Assembly (NCBI GenBank): GCA_947629075.1 | Contig: CANRCI010000037.1 | Location: 1 to 12,295 of the forward strand | Direction of reading: 5' to 3' | DNA: 12,295 bases | Origin: an uncultured Bacilli bacterium | Lineage (GTDB): Bacteria > Bacillota_I > Bacilli_A > RF39 > UBA660 | In this document: positions 1 to 5,366 of the stretch, piece after piece | How positions within the stretch are numbered: position 1 is the first letter of the stretch | Layout: each line of letters opens with the position of its first letter | Notes under the pieces: generated by a model | Seen by the model: the letters and a program-made list of their open reading frames with translations, nothing else | What the model was told of the DNA's origin: nothing | The model's database searches: none | Program-made: the position numbers and the translations under genes

Positions 1-88
1 CAGTTGGTACTATTTTTATTAGTATGATTAAAATCACAATAATAAGGAGTATTATGATAGTACAAAGATATTTCTCTTGCTTTCTCAT
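1..88 (-). CDS. Partial membrane protein or signal-anchored protein (N-terminus only)
   Basis: Only the first 29 codons lie in the window; the gene runs off the left edge. Read on the minus strand it starts with ATG at 88-86, after a near-perfect ribosome binding site (AGGAGGTGA, complement of about 93-101). The peptide begins MRKQEKYLCT and continues into an unbroken run of Ile, Leu and Val up to about residue 24, then KIVPT. A short basic head followed by a long hydrophobic stretch is typical of a transmembrane anchor or an uncleaved signal segment. It has its own promoter at 159-187 and is divergent from the gene at 254. Nothing about function can be read from this stub. The coding call rests on the binding site, the promoter and the absence of stops. 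Confidence 0.7.
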   Translation of the reverse strand, partial: MRKQEKYLCTIIILLIIVILIILIKIVPT

Positions 89-158
89 AACTTCACCTCC
101 TTCCACTTTAAAAAGTAAAGGAGAATAGTACCTAAGCTAACTAAGTATTCCTAATAAA

Positions 159-187
159 ATTGTACCAAACATTTGTTTCTGATACAA
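159..187 (-). promoter_or_regulatory. Sigma-A-type promoter for the leftward membrane-protein gene
   Basis: On the minus strand, TTGTAT (complement of 182-187) is followed after exactly 17 bases by TACAAT (complement of 159-164). Both hexamers are close to the vegetative consensus with ideal spacing, and the ATG of the leftward gene lies about 70 bases downstream. The promoter lies back to back with the rightward -35 box at 205-210, so the two divergent promoters are separated by only 17 bases. Confidence 0.65.
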
Positions 188-204
188 TGAATTTTATAAA
201 AATT

Positions 205-234
205 TTGACAATTTAGTATAATAGTATATTTAAT
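205..234 (+). promoter_or_regulatory. Probable promoter for the 254-1790 gene set
   Basis: A perfect TTGACA lies at 205-210. The best-spaced -10 match is TTTAAT at 229-234 (18-base spacer). TATATT at 225-230 is a better hexamer but only 14 bases away, and TATAAT at 217-222 is too close to use this -35. The -35 box is convincing; which -10 is used is uncertain. The ribosome binding site AGGAGGG follows at 241-247. Confidence 0.5.
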
Positions 235-253
235 ATAAGTAGGAGGGATCAAT

Positions 254-613
254 ATGAACAAATATTTAAAAGTTATGTTTGGAACATCATCTGGTGCTAA
301 TAACAGTTTAGAATACAAAATTGATGAAATAAATATTTCGAATAATTGGAATCCCGATGCTCAAGATCCTAAAGAAATGGGTGGCTTTAATTTTAGTACG
401 GAAGATAAGATATTGCGCTGGTTAATAAGAGGAGATACATTATATGATGTGGAAATTCCAGATGATGCTGAAGTAATAGATTGTCCTAATAAATCAGCTC
501 CTCATGGAGTATTTAGAAGTAATAAAATAATCTTATACAATTCTAGAAAAGTCACTGATGAAATTGCTTTAAATTTATATAAAAAATCAAAATTACCAGA
601 GCTTTCTTTATAA
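254..613 (+). CDS. Conserved hypothetical protein, N-terminal part (frame broken at 611)
   Basis: A 119-codon frame with a strong ribosome binding site (AGGAGGG, 241-247) six bases before its ATG. The protein is soluble, with no signal peptide or membrane segment. Aromatic and acidic motifs such as GGFNFSTEDKILRW (about residues 43-56) and RGDTLYDVEIPDDAEVI (59-75) look like a compact, well-conserved alpha/beta domain. I recall this pattern from uncharacterised proteins of Clostridia and Bacilli that carry a further C-terminal half beginning near 'LAG.A.RGY'. That half is present here, but in another reading frame at 609-815. This frame ends at TAA 611-613, right after PELSL, so the product is probably truncated by a small indel. 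Function is unknown. Alternatively, the short form may be the real product. Confidence 0.7.
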   Translation: MNKYLKVMFGTSSGANNSLEYKIDEINISNNWNPDAQDPKEMGGFNFSTEDKILRWLIRGDTLYDVEIPDDAEVIDCPNKSAPHGVFRSNKIILYNSRKVTDEIALNLYKKSKLPELSL

Positions 614-815
614 GTCTTTGGCTGGCTGTGCAATAAGAGGTTATAGAAATACTTGTATGGAAATTATTAAAGATAGAGTAAATAAAAGCAATATCGATTT
701 AGTTTTGTCAGAGATTGACGATTTTGTATCTCCGTTTAATAATGGTGATACTGATAAAAATCAATTGCAAGTATATGAAGAGGTTATGAAAATATTAAAA
801 GAAATTAAAAATTAA
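609..815 (+). pseudogene. C-terminal part of the 254 gene, displaced by a frameshift
   Basis: Read from about 609 in the next frame, the sequence gives YKSLAGCAIRGYRNT and continues for some 69 codons to TAA at 813-815, ending in the amphipathic stretch YEEVMKILKEIKN. The frame has no ribosome binding site of its own. Its only possible early start is a TTG at 618, four bases after the upstream stop. It reads most naturally as the continuation of the protein starting at 254, giving about 185 residues in all. Restoring one TA pair in the TTTATAAG stretch (608-614) would join the frames as PELSL-YKSLAGC. It may be a real pseudogene, a strain variant or an assembly error. A translated second gene is possible but less likely. 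Confidence 0.55.
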
Positions 816-839
816 AAACGTATCAGGGGAGGTTGTAAG

Positions 840-1790
840 ATGAAACGTGATAATCCATTTGATTATTTAGAAGTAGAAGGGGATCCAACTAAACAAAATA
901 TATTAGAAAAAGAAAAATTTCATGGTTATGATCCCTCTAGTCCTTTAACATTTGACTATTCTACTTATGAGGATTTATGTAATTCAATATTTGCGGATGA
1001 TGAAATAGTGTTTTCAAGTCGTTCTCTAGGGCATTTTGCAAGTAAAAAACAATTAAGAAACAGTTTATCAATATGGGAAGATTTGAAAATAGATTTGCAT
1101 GAAATTGATATGCTCGATAAGTCGTATAAGAATGTAAATAATGGTTATTTTATAATAACTCAAGAATTTCTTGATGCTATGAAATTGGTTCATCCTTTCG
1201 AATTACCTGTTTTATTTAACAAAAGAAAAAATGGTGAAATTTATGGCCAACTAGAAAATATAGCTATAACAGGACCTGATGACGATCCAGATGATAATAT
1301 GGTTTTATATACCAATATTGAATTATCTAGACTTAATAATAAGATAACTACCTGTCTTTACAATCATGAAATAACCCATACTCAATCATGTTCTAGAAAA
1401 AGTTGTCGCAGCATTTTAGATCTTGAGACCCTTCCCATTTTTATAGAAGAATTATTTGCTAGTAAAATAGATGCTTCTGGTGATACTTTGGAAAAAATTA
1501 GAAATATTAGATTACTTGAGATTGTAAGAATGCTCGATAGTTATTTAGATTATCCCAATATGGCTTATGTTTGTCGTATAGAATCAGATACTTATATAAA
1601 ATCCACTTTTCAAGCTATTCAGTTATTTAATACTTACTTAACTGGTAATCAAAACCTAAAAAAAGAGATGGAAAATCATATTAATGACATTTTTGCAGAA
1701 GAATCATCTGTACAAGATATGTTGAATCGCTATAATGCTAATATGGATGAAGTTCCAAAGTGTTTAAAAAAATTAAAAATTCCAAGATAA
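840..1790 (+). CDS. Putative zinc metalloprotease-like protein with HEITH motif
   Basis: A 316-residue soluble protein with no signal peptide or membrane helix. The ATG follows the strong ribosome binding site GGGGAGGT (826-833) by six bases. The diagnostic feature is HEITH at residues 176-180, in the context YNHEITHTQ, matching the HExxH zinc-binding helix of zincin metallopeptidases. Downstream, E196 and the pair E203-E204 in the helix-like ETLPIFIEEL could supply the third zinc ligand and helix support, as in gluzincins. Before the motif, residues 101-165 look like a beta-rich edge (NGYFIITQEF and VLYTNIEL). The gene lies 24 bases after the frameshifted 254-815 gene and is probably cotranscribed with it. 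I do not recognise the family by name. The substrate is unknown and activity is not proven; with no export signal, it would act in the cytoplasm. Confidence 0.65.
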   Translation: MKRDNPFDYLEVEGDPTKQNILEKEKFHGYDPSSPLTFDYSTYEDLCNSIFADDEIVFSSRSLGHFASKKQLRNSLSIWEDLKIDLHEIDMLDKSYKNVNNGYFIITQEFLDAMKLVHPFELPVLFNKRKNGEIYGQLENIAITGPDDDPDDNMVLYTNIELSRLNNKITTCLYNHEITHTQSCSRKSCRSILDLETLPIFIEELFASKIDASGDTLEKIRNIRLLEIVRMLDSYLDYPNMAYVCRIESDTYIKSTFQAIQLFNTYLTGNQNLKKEMENHINDIFAEESSVQDMLNRYNANMDEVPKCLKKLKIPR

Positions 1791-1861
1791 GTTATTTGCT
1801 TAGTAATTGTATTACATTTGGAAAACGTTGACCAACTTATCTCGATTTGCCTTATAAGTTG
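1786..1861 (+). promoter_or_regulatory. Intergenic element with two competing hairpins
   Basis: AACTTATC at 1834-1841 is perfectly complementary to GATAAGTT at 1786-1793, which overlaps the end of the metalloprotease gene. CAACTTAT at 1833-1840 is also complementary to ATAAGTTG at 1854-1861. The central arm can pair left (8 bp, about 40-base loop) or right (8 bp, 13-base loop), but not both. There is no U-tract, so it is not a standard terminator. A weak promoter can be drawn inside it (TTGACC 1828-1833, 17 bases, CTTATA 1851-1856). It could equally be a repeated protein-binding site, or chance in AT-rich DNA. Confidence 0.3.
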
Positions 1862-1906
1862 ATATTTGGTAAAATGAAGTTGTATAGGTTAGGAAGAGTG
1901 ATGTAA

Positions 1907-2410
1907 ATGGATTCTTTAATATTAAATACGGGTATTGAGTTAGAAGAACTTAAAAATTTTAAAACTACTGAAGAAGTTTCTGATAATGGAATAGAAATTC
2001 TTGATAAAGATTTGAATTTAGAAGCGGGTGATTCTTTAAATTCAGAAATTTTAAGAGGTAATCTCTACAACAAATTTGCTTTGAAAACAGGAGATGACGT
2101 GTATCACTATTTCGTTGGAACGAATGACGATAATTCTGTTAAAAGTATTTGTTATGGCAAAGAAGATAACGATGTATATTATTTGATTCGTGAAGATTTT
2201 AAGGATATGGAATGTGTCGATCGCCAATTAGTTTTAGTAGATGCAGGGTATTTAGGACAAGACGCAGGTGTTGTTTCTTACAATCTAGATAATTTTGATG
2301 AAAAATTTAAAAGTCAAAAATTTTGTGTTGATAAAGCAGAAGAGGCGATTAATAAATTATCAGTATACTTGAATAATGAAATAGAGGAGTATTCTGGTAG
2401 AAATAAGTAA
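1907..2410 (+). CDS. Acidic hypothetical protein
   Basis: A 167-residue protein rich in Asp and Glu, with no signal peptide or membrane segment, so probably cytoplasmic. An in-frame TAA (1904-1906) sits just before the ATG and fixes the start. The ribosome binding site AGGAAGAGTG (1891-1900) is moderate and close. Residues 64-96 (DVYHYFVGTNDDNSVKS, then NDVYYLIREDF) and 107-126 read as alternating beta strands with turns. Residues 141-162 form a probable C-terminal helix. There are three scattered cysteines and no recognisable motif. It follows the HEITH protein by 116 bases containing paired repeats and may be transcribed separately. I do not recognise the family; a small immunity-like or regulatory partner is conceivable only from the context and is not supported by any motif. 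Confidence 0.6.
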   Translation: MDSLILNTGIELEELKNFKTTEEVSDNGIEILDKDLNLEAGDSLNSEILRGNLYNKFALKTGDDVYHYFVGTNDDNSVKSICYGKEDNDVYYLIREDFKDMECVDRQLVLVDAGYLGQDAGVVSYNLDNFDEKFKSQKFCVDKAEEAINKLSVYLNNEIEEYSGRNK

Positions 2411-2474
2411 TTGTTATAGTTTTTTTGAACTAAATTATTAGTGGTGTCTATTGTGATGTAAAAATAATGATATC

Positions 2475-2502
2475 TTAAGGCAAGGTGAAAACTTGTCTTT
2501 TT
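2475..2502 (+). terminator. Rho-independent terminator after the acidic protein gene
   Basis: AAGGCAAG (2477-2484) pairs with CTTGTCTT (2492-2499) around the loop GTGAAAA, with one G-T wobble, and is followed by a T-rich run into 2502. It separates the 254-2410 set from the cdaA operon. Confidence 0.65.
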
Positions 2503-2517
2503 ATTTATAATTTTTTG

Positions 2518-2546
2518 TTTTAGTATTCATAAATTTATGTTAATAT
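2518..2546 (+). promoter_or_regulatory. Possible extended -10 promoter of the cdaA operon
   Basis: TGTTAATAT at 2538-2546 combines the extended TG motif with a TAATAT -10 box. The -35 position at 2518-2523 (TTTTAG) is poor, so this would depend on the extended -10. It is the best candidate between the terminator at 2475 and the gene at 2598, and would put transcription start near 2553, just before the hairpin at 2557. Confidence 0.4.
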
Positions 2547-2556
2547 ATATGTATAC

Positions 2557-2574
2557 GGTAAATTGAGGTTTACC
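2557..2574 (+). promoter_or_regulatory. Short hairpin in the leader of the cdaA operon
   Basis: GGTAAA (2557-2562) and TTTACC (2569-2574) are perfect inverted repeats around TTGAGG and are followed by seven As. The stem lies 13 bases before the ribosome binding site of the first gene. It could be an mRNA 5'-stabilising hairpin or an operator; no T-run follows, so it is not a terminator on this strand. Confidence 0.35.
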
Positions 2575-2597
2575 AAAAAAAGAATTGGGGTGCTAGA

Positions 2598-3101
2598 GTG
2601 GATTTAATACTTAATTTTATCGAATATAAATTAGTAGGTTTTTATTTCTTTATATATGCTTTATTTTGTATTATTTGTGCTTTGGCTTGTGTTGGAGTTA
2701 TTGGAGAGATTGAAACTAAGAGAAAAGTTAAAATCTTACAAGCTAAGAGGGAAGCACGAATTGCTGAAGAGGAAAAAGAAGCTAAAGAAGTGTTGGCTCG
2801 TGGTACAGGATTTAAACAAGAAGAAGCAATTATTGATCCAACTTTAGCTGGTCTTAGTAAGGCGGTTAAAAAGAGTGCTCCTCAACCAGCTAGTAATGCG
2901 GCCGTGCAACAAGTTCCTGCGGTATCTCAAGCTCAGCCAGCAGTAGCAGCAACACCGACAGTTAATCAAGCTACTCAAAATACAGGGATGGTTCCTAACC
3001 AAGCAGTAGCGGTTGACAATACTGCTCCTATTCCACCAGAGCAACAAGAAGTTCCAGCCGTTTTGGATTTGGATGCAGTTAAACCTGTCGATAGTAAGTA
3101 A
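2598..3101 (+). CDS. Single-pass membrane protein with charged helix and Ala/Pro/Gln-rich tail
   Basis: A 167-residue protein starting at GTG 2598, seven bases after the GGGG ribosome binding site (2587-2590). Residues 13-36 form one hydrophobic helix. The basic KRKVK just after it predicts that the C-terminal part stays in the cytoplasm. Residues 38-68 are dense in Lys, Arg, Glu and Ala and should form a straight, probably coiled-coil, helix. Residues 94-155 are low-complexity Ala, Pro, Gln and Val, probably disordered. The gene ends at 3101 and the cdaA ribosome binding site starts at 3108, so the two are almost certainly translated from one message. A role as scaffold or regulator for the CdaA-CdaR complex is an inference from position and topology only. 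I do not recognise a named family. Confidence 0.75.
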   Translation: MDLILNFIEYKLVGFYFFIYALFCIICALACVGVIGEIETKRKVKILQAKREARIAEEEKEAKEVLARGTGFKQEEAIIDPTLAGLSKAVKKSAPQPASNAAVQQVPAVSQAQPAVAATPTVNQATQNTGMVPNQAVAVDNTAPIPPEQQEVPAVLDLDAVKPVDSK

Positions 3102-3118
3102 TTTAAATGGAGGAAATT

Positions 3119-3943
3119 ATGACAATAGAGAGTATTTTAACGATAGTTAATAAAACAGTTGATATTTTATTAGTATGGTTAATCTTTTATTACATTTTTA
3201 AAAATATTAAGAATAATGTTAAACTAACTTTGATTTTTAAGGGAGTTTTGTTCGTTGCAGTTTTAAAGATTGTATCTGATATCTTTAATTTTGTAACTAT
3301 TGGTCTTTTACTAGAGTATGTAATTATGTGGGGACCACTTGCTTTGATAATTGTTTTTCAACCAGAGATTCGTACCATTTTGGAACAACTTGGAAGAAAT
3401 CAATTATTGGGACGTCACAAAGTACTTACAGTTGATGAGAGAGAACGTTTAGTATATGAAATAGTAAGTGCTATGGAACAGCTTAGAAAAGAACGTATTG
3501 GAGCTTTAATTGTCATTGAACGTGATGTAAGTTTGAGTGATTATATCGAAAAAGCTAAGAAAATTTATGGTGATTTATCAAATGAATTATTAGTATCAAT
3601 ATTCTTCCCTAATAACCCACTTCACGATGGTGGTGTAATTATTCAAGGAGATAGAATAAGTTGTGCCGGAGCAGTTTTCCCTACTAGCAATAACCTTAAA
3701 GGGAATAAAAGACTTGGTACGAGACATAGAGCTGCTCTTGGAATTGCCGAAGAAACAGATGCGGTCGTTCTAGTTGTATCGGAGGAGACTGGAAGACTTT
3801 CAATTGCTGTTAAAGGAGAACTTTACTATAACTTATCACTTGATGATGTACGCATGACTTTAATTGATGAGTTAAGACCAAAACAAGAATTAGATTTTGA
3901 AGAAAGTTTAGATGAGGAAGAGATTTATGAAGAAAACAAATAA
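3119..3943 (+). CDS. cdaA: Diadenylate cyclase CdaA (DacA), membrane-bound
   Basis: Makes cyclic di-AMP from two ATP, the second messenger that controls potassium and osmolyte uptake and cell-wall homeostasis in Bacillota. The 274-residue protein has three hydrophobic N-terminal segments (about 8-30, 38-62 and 64-81), the family signature WGPLALIIVFQPEIR (71-85), and a DisA_N catalytic domain from about 105. Active-site motifs are LHDGG at 168-172 and GTRHRAA at 200-206. The first is normally written DGA, so the third position is changed here. I chose ATG 3119 because GGAGG at 3109-3113 is correctly spaced for it; the in-frame ATG at 3107 overlaps that site and would add four residues. The end overlaps cdaR. 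The acidic tail (residues 257-273) is longer than usual. Confidence 0.96.
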   Translation: MTIESILTIVNKTVDILLVWLIFYYIFKNIKNNVKLTLIFKGVLFVAVLKIVSDIFNFVTIGLLLEYVIMWGPLALIIVFQPEIRTILEQLGRNQLLGRHKVLTVDERERLVYEIVSAMEQLRKERIGALIVIERDVSLSDYIEKAKKIYGDLSNELLVSIFFPNNPLHDGGVIIQGDRISCAGAVFPTSNNLKGNKRLGTRHRAALGIAEETDAVVLVVSEETGRLSIAVKGELYYNLSLDDVRMTLIDELRPKQELDFEESLDEEEIYEENK

Positions 3944-5282
3944 GAAAAAAAGAAACATTCTTGCTCCGATAGGCAGATTTTTTGATAAATTAATAATTAC
4001 TCCGATTACTAAACTAATTCTTTATATAACTGATTATTTTGAAAATAATACTAGTGGTATTGAAAAGATCCTTACTAATCGTCAATCACTAGTAATCATT
4101 TCTTTGTTATTTGCTCTAGTTGTCTTTTTCTTTGTCGATACCAGATCTACATCACTTATCGATAATAAAGCTGAAATATTATATGGTCAACCTGTTGAAG
4201 CTATCTATAACGAAGAGGCTTATGTAGTTGAGGGATTACCTAAAACAGTTGATGTTACTTTGATCGGTAAGACATGGGATGTATATCTTGCTAAACAATA
4301 TCCGGCTGAAAATGCGACTGTTGATTTACAAGATTTAAAACCTGGTACTCATAAAGTATCACTAAAATATAAACAATCTGTATCTTCTGTTCAATACAAG
4401 TTGGATCCTTCAAATGTTACGATTGTCATCTATGAAAAAATGAGTGAAGCTCGTGAACTTACTGCTGATGTAATCAATCGTGATAAATTGGATAGTAAAC
4501 TTAATGTCGATAGTGTAGAGCTTAATTGTGACAAAGTTATAATTAAGGGAGCCGAACATAAGTTAGCTGAAGTTGCGACCGTTAAAGCTTTAGTTGATAT
4601 CAGTAAAATTGCTGGTCCTAAAGAGGGCGATGTCACATTAAAAGATATCAAATTAGTAGCTTACGATGATGAGGGAAAACAAGTAAATGGTATTGAAATA
4701 GTATCAGAAGAAGTTAAAGCAACCGTTAAGATTTCTTCACCTAGTAAAGTAGTACCAATAAAGGTTAATACTGAGGGAGTTCTTTACGATAAAGCGATTA
4801 AATCACTTACACCTAGTGTTGATCGAGTAACTATTTATGGACCTGAAGAAGTACTTAATAGTATTGATAGCCTACCAGTAACGATTGATGTAGCTGGATT
4901 AGATGGTGACAAAGAATATACCGTTAATTTAGTTACACCAACTGGTGTTCGTTCAATAAGTGAGAAGACGATAACTGTTAAAGTTACAGTTGATGAAATG
5001 TTTACTCGTGAGATTACAGATGTAAATATCAATATTAAGAACCTTGACAGTAGATATCGTGCTCAGGCAGTCGATGCTGATTCGCGTGTTATCGCCGTCG
5101 TTATTCACGGTAGTAAGAGCGTAATCAACTCGATTGATAAAGATTCGATTACCGCTACAATTGATCTTGAAGGACTTGGTGTCGGTGAACATGAAGTTGA
5201 TGTTCAAGTAACTGGTAGTGATTCGCGTGTTAAATATGAGCCGCGTAATAAAAAGGTTAAAATCATGATATATAATAAATAG
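3927..5282 (+). CDS. cdaR: CdaA regulator CdaR, YbbR-domain protein
   Basis: Binds CdaA and modulates c-di-AMP synthesis from outside the membrane. The 451-residue protein has a basic cytoplasmic head (1-50), one transmembrane helix at 54-71 (SLVIISLLFALVVFFFV) and four YbbR-type beta repeats at about 86-170, 174-269, 275-355 and 359-450. Each has a core such as VTIYGPEEVLNSI or VVIHGSKSVINSI followed by a DL/DVxGL strand. Four repeats and this length match B. subtilis CdaR. I chose ATG 3927, which GAGGAAG (3914-3920) precedes by six bases; ATG 3912 would add MRKRF and is less well placed. The start overlaps the cdaA end by 17 bases, so translation is coupled. The stop is TAG, the only one in the window. 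glmM does not follow. Confidence 0.95.
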   Translation: MKKTNKKKRNILAPIGRFFDKLIITPITKLILYITDYFENNTSGIEKILTNRQSLVIISLLFALVVFFFVDTRSTSLIDNKAEILYGQPVEAIYNEEAYVVEGLPKTVDVTLIGKTWDVYLAKQYPAENATVDLQDLKPGTHKVSLKYKQSVSSVQYKLDPSNVTIVIYEKMSEARELTADVINRDKLDSKLNVDSVELNCDKVIIKGAEHKLAEVATVKALVDISKIAGPKEGDVTLKDIKLVAYDDEGKQVNGIEIVSEEVKATVKISSPSKVVPIKVNTEGVLYDKAIKSLTPSVDRVTIYGPEEVLNSIDSLPVTIDVAGLDGDKEYTVNLVTPTGVRSISEKTITVKVTVDEMFTREITDVNINIKNLDSRYRAQAVDADSRVIAVVIHGSKSVINSIDKDSITATIDLEGLGVGEHEVDVQVTGSDSRVKYEPRNKKVKIMIYNK

Positions 5283-5310
5283 AGAGAAATTAATTTTCTT
5301 TCTTTTTTTT
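5281..5310 (+). terminator. Rho-independent terminator of the cdaA-cdaR operon
   Basis: AGAGAGAAA (5281-5289) pairs with TTTCTTTCT (5295-5303) around TTAAT, with one G-T wobble; the T-run extends through 5310. The stem is AT-rich and so not strong, but it begins inside the cdaR stop codon and the U-tract is long. Confidence 0.65.
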
Positions 5311-5339
5311 GAATATTATTTCACTATCTAAAATAGAAT
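5309..5339 (+). promoter_or_regulatory. Weak candidate promoter for the lipoprotein gene
   Basis: TTGAAT (5309-5314) and TAGAAT (5334-5339) are good hexamers, but the 19-base spacer is long. TAAAAT at 5329-5334 is another possible -10. A promoter is expected because a terminator lies just upstream; its exact site is not secure. Confidence 0.3.
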
Positions 5340-5366
5340 TAATTGAAAGTTAATTAGAGGTGAAAT

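Noticed and set aside
600..620. Programmed +1 frameshift like that of prfB
   Set aside because: There is no CTT-TGA slip site and no correctly placed internal Shine-Dalgarno. A simple TA loss explains the break more easily.
618..815. Independent small gene starting at TTG 618
   Set aside because: It has no ribosome binding site, its start lies four bases after the upstream stop, and its sequence continues the upstream protein. A displaced C-terminal half fits better.
2656..3047. Open frames on both strands inside the 2598-3101 gene
   Set aside because: They come from the low-complexity Ala/Pro/Gln and Lys/Glu coding stretches, lack good starts and show no protein-like pattern.
3107..3121. 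Upstream ATG at 3107 as the cdaA start
   Set aside because: That ATG overlaps the GGAGG that is ideally spaced for ATG 3119, and CdaA proteins do not need the extra four residues.
3912..3929. ATG 3912 as the cdaR start
   Set aside because: GAGGAAG at 3914-3920 is well spaced for ATG 3927; the site before 3912 is poorer.
4430..5207. Leftward open frames inside cdaR
   Set aside because: They are antisense shadows of the YbbR repeats, with no ribosome binding sites.
5078..5232. Exact 14-base direct repeat TGATTCGCGTGTTA (5078-5091 and 5219-5232)
   Set aside because: Both copies lie in frame in cdaR and encode the same Asp-Ser-Arg-Val motif, so they fit coding similarity and not a recombination site.
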